From the NCBI GenBank assembly GCA_018821175.1, contig JAHJMX010000116.1, forward strand, positions 1-9,912: a DNA stretch of 9,912 nt, in the 5' to 3' direction. Positions within the stretch are counted from its first letter, which is position 1. Each line of letters starts with the position of its first letter. The notes under the pieces were generated by a model. That model was given only the letters and a program-made list of their open reading frames with translations. It searched no databases and was not told the DNA's origin. Both the position numbers and the translations under genes were made by a program. Below are positions 1-7,060 of the stretch, piece by piece. The stretch is from Patescibacteria group bacterium. GTDB lineage: Bacteria; Patescibacteriota; Gracilibacteria; UBA1369; PNNO01.

Positions 1-1307
1 ACATTTTTATTGATATCTCCTTTTCCAGATGGCAAAGCTGGACGTACAATTTTTTTCGAAGGATCAATAAAAAACTGCTTTAAATCACGACTTCCAATTA
101 TTAAAGTATGATCACTTTTTGAAATACGTTCAATATCGGCAACTGTTTGAATCCGTTTTCCTTCTATTGCGATTTTTAGTTTTAATGTAGATTTTTCATC
201 GTCATAACCATATTCTTCATTATCCAGAAGTCCGGATTCTATCGCGAATTTCTCGTCAATAACGGTTCTTTGACGCCCAGAATCAATTTTTGCAGAAACA
301 CGACTTACTCCATCTTTCATTATAATTTCAACCATCTCTTCAATTCCAACCACTGTTTTTCCTGAAAGATGTTCAATATTTTTTTCAACTACATTCCCAA
401 ACATATCTTTTGCAATTCTAATCCCTTTAACCGGAGTAGTAACTTTAACCCCTTCAATTCTTTGAAGTCTTCTTCGAAGTGGTGCTAAATTTGCAATTTG
501 CACACCAAGTCCAGCACGAGCATTGATCTCAATCAGGACAGGTCCACTCGTCTTATCTATAGCGATATCGACTGCCATATAGCCAAGGTTGGTGTTTAAT
601 TGACATTGGGATGCAATCATTAAAATATCGTCCCAATACGGAATTTTTAGCCCTTTAATTGGACCAACTCCAGGAACTTCATCAATAATATGATTTTTAT
701 ATGAAATATATGTTGCTTCCCCTTTTGCAATATCAATCCCAACACCAATAGCCCCCATGTGTAAATTCGCCTTTCCTCCAGATTCTTCAGTAGCAAGCCG
801 CAACATTGCCATAACTGGGATTAAATTGTGAACAACTACCCTTATGTCAGGCAGGCCTTTATAGGAATAATTTCCAATACTGTCATGAGAGACAATCAAT
901 TGTTCAAAAAAGGCTGTATCCCCTACATTTGAAATTGAATATCGTCCATCTAAAATATCTGCAATATGATCTTTGAATTCATCGTGCTGAATCTTTGTTC
1001 CAGAAGATGTAACCCAATATCCATCCCTTTTGTTTATAATCGGGATAATTCCCTCACCACCAAATCCATGATTTGGCTTTACAATAAAGGCAGATGGCAG
1101 AGAATTGAAGTCAAATTTATTAAGATCATGTTTTGTGCGAATTTCAGCATAAAGTTTTGGCACAGATATGCCTCTAGCTGACAAAAATTTCTTTGTTTTA
1201 ATCTTATCATCAGCTAATTGGATGGTTTTCTTTTGATTATATGGACGTATATACAAGAGATTTCTTGCATTTAATCCTAATAATCCTTTTTCATTAAAAA
1301 ACAACAT
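1..1307 (-). CDS. RimK-like ATP-grasp ligase fused to RimB-like retropepsin domain (3' end off window)
   Basis: 435 complete codons are visible; the stop lies beyond the left edge. The ATG at 1307 is the earliest possible start, because an in-frame TAA sits two codons upstream. Residues about 25-310 form an ATP-grasp fold resembling the 'alpha-L-glutamate ligase-like' (RimK-related) family: IVKPN at 75-79, the glycine-rich loop GFGGEG at 81-86, D247 and the E260-I-N262 metal-binding motif in EINARAG. Residues about 322-430 resemble RimB, the retropepsin-like family often misnamed 'ATP-dependent zinc protease', with the aspartic-protease triad D342-S343-G344 in AKIDSG and a late LIIGSRDL...FFIDPSKK stretch typical of that domain's end, so the stop is probably close. 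A cytosolic enzyme that ligates an amino acid to an unknown acceptor is likely; the protease half may trim the product. The start lies 13 bases after the stop of the 7TM gene, so the two are probably cotranscribed. No clear Shine-Dalgarno. The ATP-grasp call is firm; the substrate is unknown. Confidence 0.87.
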   Translation of the reverse strand, partial: MLFFNEKGLLGLNARNLLYIRPYNQKKTIQLADDKIKTKKFLSARGISVPKLYAEIRTKHDLNKFDFNSLPSAFIVKPNHGFGGEGIIPIINKRDGYWVTSSGTKIQHDEFKDHIADILDGRYSISNVGDTAFFEQLIVSHDSIGNYSYKGLPDIRVVVHNLIPVMAMLRLATEESGGKANLHMGAIGVGIDIAKGEATYISYKNHIIDEVPGVGPIKGLKIPYWDDILMIASQCQLNTNLGYMAVDIAIDKTSGPVLIEINARAGLGVQIANLAPLRRRLQRIEGVKVTTPVKGIRIAKDMFGNVVEKNIEHLSGKTVVGIEEMVEIIMKDGVSRVSAKIDSGRQRTVIDEKFAIESGLLDNEEYGYDDEKSTLKLKIAIEGKRIQTVADIERISKSDHTLIIGSRDLKQFFIDPSKKIVRPALPSGKGDINKN

Positions 1308-1320
1308 AAATTATATGTGA

Positions 1321-2919
1321 TTATTCTTCTTCCACATGCCTTAATACATCTCGGAATCTAACATATTCCACGATTCTGAGCCCAGTCCATCTTCCTAAAA
1401 ATATATTTATAAATATTGTGGCTAATATAATTTCTGGATATATCAAAATAAATCCTTTCAATGCATCAATTGCGAGATATGCAATTATTGATACAAATAC
1501 TGTTTCTAAACTTAAAACCAGTGCACGTAAAAACCCCTTATTGCTTTGTATATTAACGAATTTCTCAGTTAGGGTAGCCAAAATCAACATTGGGAAAATT
1601 GAAAGTGAAAAAAACTGAGCATCAAACAATTTAAATCGAATTGAAATAATTAACATTGCAAGAACTATTAAAGACACCGCACTGAAAACTATCGCCATTT
1701 TCGGTATATACAAAAGTCTATATTGCTTTAGTAAATAGCGCATAGCAGCTCCTACTAAAAATATCATTAATATCATTGTGATCCCAAATTTCAATCCGAG
1801 AATCCAAAATGAAAGTGTAATAATTGATGGAGTATAAACACCAAATGTAGTTAGCCCAACGACTTGTTTCATAAAAGCAACTATTGTTGCAATTATTGGC
1901 AGTAATAAAATCAAAACAACTGTATTAGCTGGAATTCCGCTGTCAACCAAGTAATTAACGAAATATGACATAAAATTCCATAGTTGCAATTTCCCTGTAG
2001 AAGCATTAGCAAGCGAATATTCATATCCATCATCTTTCATTCTAAGCAAAAAAGTTTCATTGTCAGGGCTATCGATAAATGGATATATCGCTGCTTCTTT
2101 TGCGATAACTATATTTTTAGGCTTTAAAAGCTCATATTGACGTTGAATTTGGCCAACCTTAGTATCTCCATGAGTCAAAACAAGGATAGTTTTATTGTCA
2201 AAAGTTAACGTTGCCTCCCCAGAACTATCTTGTTGCTGCTTAATACTAGAAAGAGCATTCATACCAGCATCTCCATTAGTCCATACAACGATTGCATCAA
2301 TTCTTTTTAAATTTGCAATTTCCTCGCTCAATTTTCTTCCTAAAATTTCTCCAGATATAAATTCTGTCGCACTTTCATAACTTTCTATCATAATGACTTC
2401 AACATCTCTATCACGTGCATAATTCTTGAATCCCTCAATTCTTTCTTTCAAATTAACCTGATCTGTGATGAACATTATGATCTTCTGATGTACAAAAATC
2501 TCTTTCGTAATAGTGCTTGTTTCAGATCCATCAAATACTTCCAAACTTACAGTTTTTTGTCCTAATGTTGTATAATTATGAACTACCTCTACACCTTCTT
2601 TTTTGTTTCCATCGCCAAAATCCCACTTGTATTTAAGCTCTTTTTGGCTATCAGGATGTAGTGTTTTACTTGCGTCAAAAATTATATTTTTGTTTATCTC
2701 AATACTATTTACAGAAGTAATTACTGCAGTAAAAACAGTTTCATTAATTGCCTCATCGGTGATTGTAGTATCAGATATTTCTTCTGCAGATTGTGCAAAT
2801 GCAACGAAATTTAAATTAGCTAATACGAGCGTAGAAAGAATTAGCGTTGAAAATATTATTTTAGATTTTTTCATAAAAGGATTTGTATTCATGAACATAT
2901 TTTTAAGTGTGAGTTTCAT
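1321..2919 (-). CDS. Exported PKD-domain protein with C-terminal 7TM domain (inactive-transglutaminase/UUP1-type membrane protein)
   Basis: 532 residues. Residues 16-42 look like a signal peptide (MKKS, hydrophobic core, FVAFA then Q43), so the ATG at 2874 is a plausible alternative start; both lack a strong ribosome site. Residues about 64-143 are a PKD domain, with WDFGDG at 99-104 and HNYTTLGQKTVSLEV at 114-128. Residues about 146-320 form an unrecognised alpha/beta domain with two hydrophobic strands (IDAIVVWTNGD and KTILVLTHGD). From about residue 330 seven hydrophobic helices follow, carrying GVYTPSIITLSF, FPMLILATLTEKF and a terminal GRWTGLRIVEYVRFRD. These resemble the 7TM module found after inactive transglutaminase domains beside RimK-like ligases in Proteobacteria. 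The expected topology is extracytoplasmic N-terminal domains and a cytosolic tail. The protein has no cysteine, so it cannot be a Cys-protease-type transglutaminase. It is the first gene of a leftward operon with the ATP-grasp/retropepsin gene and probably acts with it; the role is unknown. Confidence 0.85.
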   Translation of the reverse strand: MKLTLKNMFMNTNPFMKKSKIIFSTLILSTLVLANLNFVAFAQSAEEISDTTITDEAINETVFTAVITSVNSIEINKNIIFDASKTLHPDSQKELKYKWDFGDGNKKEGVEVVHNYTTLGQKTVSLEVFDGSETSTITKEIFVHQKIIMFITDQVNLKERIEGFKNYARDRDVEVIMIESYESATEFISGEILGRKLSEEIANLKRIDAIVVWTNGDAGMNALSSIKQQQDSSGEATLTFDNKTILVLTHGDTKVGQIQRQYELLKPKNIVIAKEAAIYPFIDSPDNETFLLRMKDDGYEYSLANASTGKLQLWNFMSYFVNYLVDSGIPANTVVLILLLPIIATIVAFMKQVVGLTTFGVYTPSIITLSFWILGLKFGITMILMIFLVGAAMRYLLKQYRLLYIPKMAIVFSAVSLIVLAMLIISIRFKLFDAQFFSLSIFPMLILATLTEKFVNIQSNKGFLRALVLSLETVFVSIIAYLAIDALKGFILIYPEIILATIFINIFLGRWTGLRIVEYVRFRDVLRHVEEE

Positions 2920-2921
2920 TC

Positions 2922-2971
2922 ATCCGTATGGATTTCGCATCATCCAGACTTTTGCTTTTTGTTATGCGAAA
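2922..2971 (-). other. Inverted repeats in the 5' leader of the 7TM gene
   Basis: In the leader, TTTCGCAT (2933-2940) pairs with ATGCGAAA (2964-2971), a perfect 8-bp stem around a 23-base loop. Next to it ATCC (2922-2925) pairs with GGAT (2930-2933), a 4-bp hairpin that takes in the only GGA-like ribosome-site bases before the ATG at 2919. There is no U-tract, so this is not a terminator. It could modulate translation, but that is an inference. Confidence 0.35.
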
Positions 2972-2983
2972 ATACACGAAAGG

Positions 2984-3012
2984 ATATTAGCAAAAATGTT
3001 AAGTAAACTCAA
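2984..3012 (-). promoter_or_regulatory. Putative sigma70 promoter of the 7TM/ATP-grasp operon
   Basis: Read leftwards, TTGAGT (3012-3007) and TAATAT (2989-2984) are separated by 17 bases. A TG one base before the -10 box gives an extended -10. Transcription would start near 2977 and leave a leader of about 58 bases before the ATG at 2919. The -35 matches consensus at 4 of 6 positions and the -10 at 4 of 6, so this is a moderate call, supported by position and spacing. Confidence 0.5.
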
Positions 3013-3037
3013 TCAAAACTAATCCACACACTTTACT

Positions 3038-3066
3038 TTGATATTTCCGGCTTTTTTTGCTATAAT
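3038..3066 (+). promoter_or_regulatory. Strong sigma70-type promoter of the surface-protein gene
   Basis: TTGATA (3038-3043) and a perfect TATAAT (3061-3066) are separated by 17 bases, with TG at 3058-3059 making an extended -10. Transcription would begin near 3073, about 40 bases before the first ATG at 3113. It lies back to back with the leftward promoter, with 25 bases between the two -35 boxes. Confidence 0.8.
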
Positions 3067-3104
3067 ATAAGGAATTTTAGACCTTAGAAGATCAAATCCT
3101 AAAA

Positions 3105-3142
3105 GAGGGGCTATGAATTCAAATATAAAATATACAATTTGA
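3105..3142 (+). other. Nine-codon leader reading frame with strong Shine-Dalgarno, overlapping a TTG of the surface-protein frame
   Basis: GAGGGG (3105-3110) precedes ATG at 3113, and the frame reads MNSNIKYTI before TGA at 3140-3142. That TGA overlaps the TTG at 3139-3141, which is in frame with the downstream surface protein, giving a TTGA junction of the kind used for translational coupling. It could be a coupled leader peptide. Alternatively it is the true N-terminus of the surface protein, separated by one indel (natural or from assembly). The ribosome site is the best in the window, which makes chance less attractive. Confidence 0.45.
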
Positions 3143-3153
3143 TCAAAACAAAA

Positions 3154-5334
3154 ATGAAAAATACAGTTAAAATCTTGGCTATCTCTATAATAACGTCATT
3201 GCTTGCAAGTTTATCTTTTGCTGCAATTGCAAATGCGGCATCACCTTTCACAATAGAGGCATATGGAATGGATACTATCGCTGGATACAGTGCATCAATC
3301 TATTCATCAAAAACTTTGCCAAATAAAAATGTAGTTTTCAATATTATAAAACCAGATGGATCAAAGCTCGAAATTGCAGTTGAATCAGACGATAAGGGTG
3401 TAGCAGAGTTCGATTTATATGATTATCATACAAAACAAGCTGGAGATTATAAAGTTTCTGCAAAGTTAGAAGGTGGAAATGTGGGGCCAGAAAGTACTTT
3501 CACTGTATTTGCAGATGAAATTTCAATTATGAATTCTAAAATTGAAGCATCTAAATTAGTGGCAAAAGCTGATGGAAGGGACAAAATTTTCGCAACTGTA
3601 AATTTAAAAGATGGAGTTGGAAATCCAATTCAAGGGCATATCGTAGAAGTAATTCCAAGTCGATCGGAAGATCTCTCGACATGTGTTTCGAAAAAAAGTT
3701 ATACAGATGAAAACGGAAGTATTGTTTTTGCTTTATCATCAACGTCTAATGGACTTTCAATCTATTCATTTATAGATACTACTTCAAATACGATCTTATC
3801 TGAAAGACTTGAAGTTGTTTACAAAGGATTAGCAAATGTTGGAGGTGATTATCCTTCAGCTTATGCTGATGCTGGAGAAGTTTTCACTCTTGTTTTCGAG
3901 AATTTACCTTCTACCATTGCACCAAATTCTGACGTAACTCTTGATTTAGTTGCATACGACAATGAATCAACAGTAGTCCCTAATTATACCGGTACAGTTC
4001 ATTTTTCAACAGAAGGGCCAAACGGCGTTTATGCATCGCTTCCAAATGATTATACTTTTGATATGGATCTAGATGCTGGACGTCACACTTTCAGTGGGGT
4101 TAGTTCACTAAATTTTTCACAAGAAGGATCTTATAAAATTATCGCAACTGATTTGAGTGATTTTAGTATCCGTGGAGAAATTACAGTTTCAGTGGGTGCT
4201 GGCACTAACACTCCAACTGGTGAAATCCATACCAGTAGTACGAGTACAAACACAGAACTTGCAATCACTAGTCCGAGTTCAGGAACTTATGGAAATAGCC
4301 AACTTGAAATTACTGGGGTTGCTCCTGCTTCAAATTTAAATATTCAAATTTTTGATAATGATCAAACTATTGGGACAACTAAAGTAGAAAGTGACAAAAC
4401 CTTTTCATTTAAACCAACTCTTTTGCGAGAAGGAAAGCATGAAATGTTCGTTGTTGCACTTGATGCTGGAGGGACTATCCAAGGAACTTCTAATGAAGTA
4501 GTTTTTTATATAGATACCCTTCCACCAGAAGTTGAAGATATTACGTATTTCCCTTCAAAAGGAATTAAAACTGGAGATATTATTGAAATCACAATAACTT
4601 CTGAAACTGATGTTTATCAAGGAGCAGTTGTTTTCAATGTAGATATTGCTGAACTTGAACAAGATCCAAATAATGCATCAAAATATACAGCTTCTATTCA
4701 AGCCCCAATGGAAGCCGGTATTTATCCTGTAGATATTATTTTGGTTGATGAACTTGGAAATGAAGGAAGTTATGAAAGTGTAATTACAATACAAATTAAT
4801 GCCGATGGAGGGACTACAATTATCGAAGATGATGTAATCGTTTCTGGGAATGAAGTAAATGACAATACAGGGCTTAATTCAATTCCTGGCGATGTATTTG
4901 GTGTTAGAGCTAATGCTTCAGATCAAAAAGTAACTTTGAATTGGGAAGCTGCTCAAAGCGAAGTTGAACTTAGTAATTACAAAATTTATTATGGGATTGA
5001 TCCTGTGAATTTGAATATGAGCGTTACAACATCAACTGCTAAAACAACTTGGTACGTGCCAAATTTAACAAATGGAACTGAATATTATTTCGCTATAACT
5101 GCGGTTGATAAAAACAACCACGAGAGCAAAAATAGAAGTACGATTACAAGCAGTGTCCCATTTAGTATGGCTGCAACCATGTTTGTCCAACCTGATGGAG
5201 AAATAGAAGGAGCTAATTTACGACCAGTTGCTCCTGAAATGAGTTCATCTGGACCTGAAGTATTTTGGTTTATCTTGATGTCCATTGTGTTATCTCAAAT
5301 TTACTTCAAATTTAATAAAAAAACTGCTAATTAG
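3154..5334 (+). CDS. Large secreted Ig-like/Fn3 surface protein with C-terminal membrane anchor
   Basis: 726 residues from the ATG at 3154; a TTG at 3139 would add five residues and is favoured if the leader frame is coupled. Residues 1-28 are a clear signal peptide ending ANA. Extracellular modules follow: an N-terminal beta domain (about 29-122); a Big-1-like (invasin-type) Ig domain (about 123-220) with KADGRDK and LKDGVGNPIQG; a beta domain with YTGTVHFSTEGPNG and ADAGEVF/DAGRHTF phrases (about 240-347); two further Ig-like domains (about 369-455 and 457-548), the first starting ITSPSSGTYG; and a fibronectin type III domain (about 577-670) with VTLNWEAA, YKIYYG and LTNGTEYYFAITAVD. A short hydrophobic helix (about 703-718) and a lysine-rich tail probably anchor it in the membrane, with the rest outside. 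I saw only one cysteine. No LPXTG sortase signal and no enzymatic domain were recognised. Adhesion or a cell-surface role is an inference from the domains. It is transcribed divergently from the 7TM operon. Confidence 0.85.
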   Translation: MKNTVKILAISIITSLLASLSFAAIANAASPFTIEAYGMDTIAGYSASIYSSKTLPNKNVVFNIIKPDGSKLEIAVESDDKGVAEFDLYDYHTKQAGDYKVSAKLEGGNVGPESTFTVFADEISIMNSKIEASKLVAKADGRDKIFATVNLKDGVGNPIQGHIVEVIPSRSEDLSTCVSKKSYTDENGSIVFALSSTSNGLSIYSFIDTTSNTILSERLEVVYKGLANVGGDYPSAYADAGEVFTLVFENLPSTIAPNSDVTLDLVAYDNESTVVPNYTGTVHFSTEGPNGVYASLPNDYTFDMDLDAGRHTFSGVSSLNFSQEGSYKIIATDLSDFSIRGEITVSVGAGTNTPTGEIHTSSTSTNTELAITSPSSGTYGNSQLEITGVAPASNLNIQIFDNDQTIGTTKVESDKTFSFKPTLLREGKHEMFVVALDAGGTIQGTSNEVVFYIDTLPPEVEDITYFPSKGIKTGDIIEITITSETDVYQGAVVFNVDIAELEQDPNNASKYTASIQAPMEAGIYPVDIILVDELGNEGSYESVITIQINADGGTTIIEDDVIVSGNEVNDNTGLNSIPGDVFGVRANASDQKVTLNWEAAQSEVELSNYKIYYGIDPVNLNMSVTTSTAKTTWYVPNLTNGTEYYFAITAVDKNNHESKNRSTITSSVPFSMAATMFVQPDGEIEGANLRPVAPEMSSSGPEVFWFILMSIVLSQIYFKFNKKTAN

Positions 5335-5353
5335 CATAAAAGTATGCTAGAAT
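5332..5353 (+). other. Perfect 7-bp hairpin at the surface-protein stop, overlapping an extended -10
   Basis: TAGCATA (5332-5338) and TATGCTA (5343-5349) form a perfect stem with a four-base AAAG loop, and the left arm begins at the TAG stop. The following bases, GAATTTCT, are a poor U-tract, so termination would be weak. The right arm contains TG-C-TAGAAT (5345-5353), an extended -10-like element 38 bases before the yggT ATG, but no good -35 is visible. The element may therefore be a weak terminator, a promoter for yggT-cysS, or both. Confidence 0.35.
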
Positions 5354-5390
5354 TTCTATCGAATGTTTAGATTTTATTAAGATTTAAAAG

Positions 5391-5657
5391 ATGGAAATTA
5401 GATATTACTTAGCACAGTTTGTTGCGATATTTTCGGAGCTGATATGGCTTGCGATTTTAATTCGCGTGATAATGTCATGGATTCAGCCAGTTAAACCTAC
5501 TGGAGGATTTACTGGGATTATATTTGAGGTTACTGAGCCTATCCTTTCATTTTTTAGACGTATTGTCCCAAGACTTGGAATGATTGATATTTCTCCAATC
5601 GTAGCCCTTCTTGTTATCAATTTTATTTCAGAGCTTTTGTTGAAGATTATTTTATAA
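5391..5657 (+). CDS. YggT family integral membrane protein
   Basis: 88 residues, typical of single-repeat YggT proteins. Two hydrophobic helices, about residues 8-29 and 65-86, flank the family signature: IRVIMSWIQP (24-33), a hydrophilic turn, then EVTEPILSFFRRIVPRLGMIDISP (about 46-69). A small inner-membrane protein is expected. YggT relatives are linked to septum or nucleoid distribution and, in other bacteria, to ion homeostasis, but no precise biochemical function is established. The ATG at 5391 gives the complete family N-terminus; no clear Shine-Dalgarno is present. It lies 12 bases upstream of cysS on the same strand, so the two are probably one transcript. The link to cysS looks positional rather than functional. 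Confidence 0.85.
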   Translation: MEIRYYLAQFVAIFSELIWLAILIRVIMSWIQPVKPTGGFTGIIFEVTEPILSFFRRIVPRLGMIDISPIVALLVINFISELLLKIIL

Positions 5658-5669
5658 AATTTCACTAAT

Positions 5670-7055
5670 ATGATTCACATATATAACACGTTAACCAGAA
5701 GGAAAGAGGAATTTAAACCAATAAATGAGGGTAAAGTGAATTTTTATTTATGTGGGCCAACTGTTTATGATAAAGCTCATCTTGGGCACGGACGTAGTGC
5801 AACAGCTTTTGATATAGTTAGAAGATATTTTATTTACCGCAAATTTGATGTGAATTTTGTTTCGAATTATACGGATATTGACGATAAAATGATCAATAGG
5901 GCGAATGAACGTGGAATTAGCGTGCAAGAGCTTGCTGATGAAATTATCCCGATGTACAAAGAGGATTATGCGCGCTTAAAAATAATGGAAGCGACCACTC
6001 ATCCAAAAGCAACAGAATATATTGGGGCAATTCTCAATTTAATAACAGATTTAAAAGAAAAAAATGCGGTTTATGAACTTGAAGACGGTATGTATTTCGA
6101 TATCAAAAAATTTCCACAATACGGTAAACTTTCTGGTCAAAATCTCGAAGATTTACAAATGGGCGCGCGCGTTGCAGTAAATGAAAAAAAGAAAAATCCA
6201 CAAGATTTTGCCGTATGGAAAAAAGCTAAACCAGGAGAACCTGCTTGGGATAGTCCTTGGGGCAAAGGTCGTCCAGGTTGGCATATCGAATGCAGTGCAA
6301 TGAGTATGACTTTATTCGGAGAAAGTTTTGATATACATGGTGGTGGAGCTGATTTAACATTCCCCCATCATGAATGCGAAATTGCACAAAGCGAAACTGC
6401 AACTGGAAAACCTTTTGCAAATTACTGGATGCACAATGGATTTATTAATATTAATGAAGAAAAAATGTCAAAATCACTTGGCAACTTCATTACTTTGAGA
6501 GATTTGCTTAATCAATATTCTGGTGAAATTATTAGATTTTTATATTTGCAAACACATTATAGATCGCCAATTAATTTTACAGATGATTTGGTAAAACAAG
6601 CAGAAAACACATTGGTACGTATACATGATTTTGTAAAAATGATTAGGCGAGATAAGATTAATGGGCAATTGCATAACGAAATCAAAGAATTTATCGCCCA
6701 ATCTAAAGAGAAATTTGAAACAAGTATGGATGATGATTTCGAAACTTCAGGAGCAATTGCCGCAGTGTTTGATTTAATCAAAAATGTAAATGTTTTTTTG
6801 CAAGCAAATCAGTTATCTAGCGCTGATCAATCAGCTTTGATGGAATATTTGAATGCAATTGATACTGTATTTGCTTTGATAGTTCCAAAAATTGACGATG
6901 AAATTGATGATGAAATTAAGGCTTTAATTAAAGCACGTGAAGACGCTCGTTTAAACAAAGACTGGGCTAAATCAGATGAAATTCGTGATCAATTGAAATC
7001 TAAAGGAATCATTTTAGAAGATTCAAGCAATGGGACAATTTGGAAAAGAATTTAA
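5670..7055 (+). CDS. cysS: Cysteinyl-tRNA synthetase
   Basis: 461 residues, the usual length for bacterial CysRS. It attaches cysteine to tRNA-Cys in the cytosol using ATP. Class I signatures are present: HLGH at 37-40 (the HIGH motif) within GPTVYDKAHLGHGRS, and KMSKS at 265-269 in NEEKMSKSLGNF. The four zinc ligands of the family are visible as C28, C208 (WHIEC), H233 and E237 (FPHHECE). NYTDIDDKMINRANE is the classic CysRS motif after the first half of the Rossmann fold. The C-terminal helical region ends with the typical REDARLNKDWAKSDEIRDQL followed by a terminal TIWKRI. All residues expected for activity are present. Start ATG at 5670, 12 bases after yggT, without an evident Shine-Dalgarno; translation may be coupled to yggT. 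The gene ends 5 bases from the stop of murC on the opposite strand. Confidence 0.97.
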   Translation: MIHIYNTLTRRKEEFKPINEGKVNFYLCGPTVYDKAHLGHGRSATAFDIVRRYFIYRKFDVNFVSNYTDIDDKMINRANERGISVQELADEIIPMYKEDYARLKIMEATTHPKATEYIGAILNLITDLKEKNAVYELEDGMYFDIKKFPQYGKLSGQNLEDLQMGARVAVNEKKKNPQDFAVWKKAKPGEPAWDSPWGKGRPGWHIECSAMSMTLFGESFDIHGGGADLTFPHHECEIAQSETATGKPFANYWMHNGFININEEKMSKSLGNFITLRDLLNQYSGEIIRFLYLQTHYRSPINFTDDLVKQAENTLVRIHDFVKMIRRDKINGQLHNEIKEFIAQSKEKFETSMDDDFETSGAIAAVFDLIKNVNVFLQANQLSSADQSALMEYLNAIDTVFALIVPKIDDEIDDEIKALIKAREDARLNKDWAKSDEIRDQLKSKGIILEDSSNGTIWKRI

Positions 7056-7060
7056 GCTAA

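Noticed and set aside
966..1181. Plus-strand 71-codon frame inside the ATP-grasp gene
   Set aside because: It lies antisense within well-conserved ATP-grasp coding sequence, has no recognisable domain and no ribosome site.
2603..3022. Plus-strand 139-codon frame antisense to the 7TM gene and its promoter
   Set aside because: It is antisense to the signal peptide and PKD domain and spans the leader and promoter; composition looks like a mirrored coding strand.
3075..3104. TTTTAG/CTAAAA stem in the leader of the surface-protein gene
   Set aside because: Six mostly A-U pairs over an 18-base loop are unlikely to be stable, and such matches are common in AT-rich sequence.
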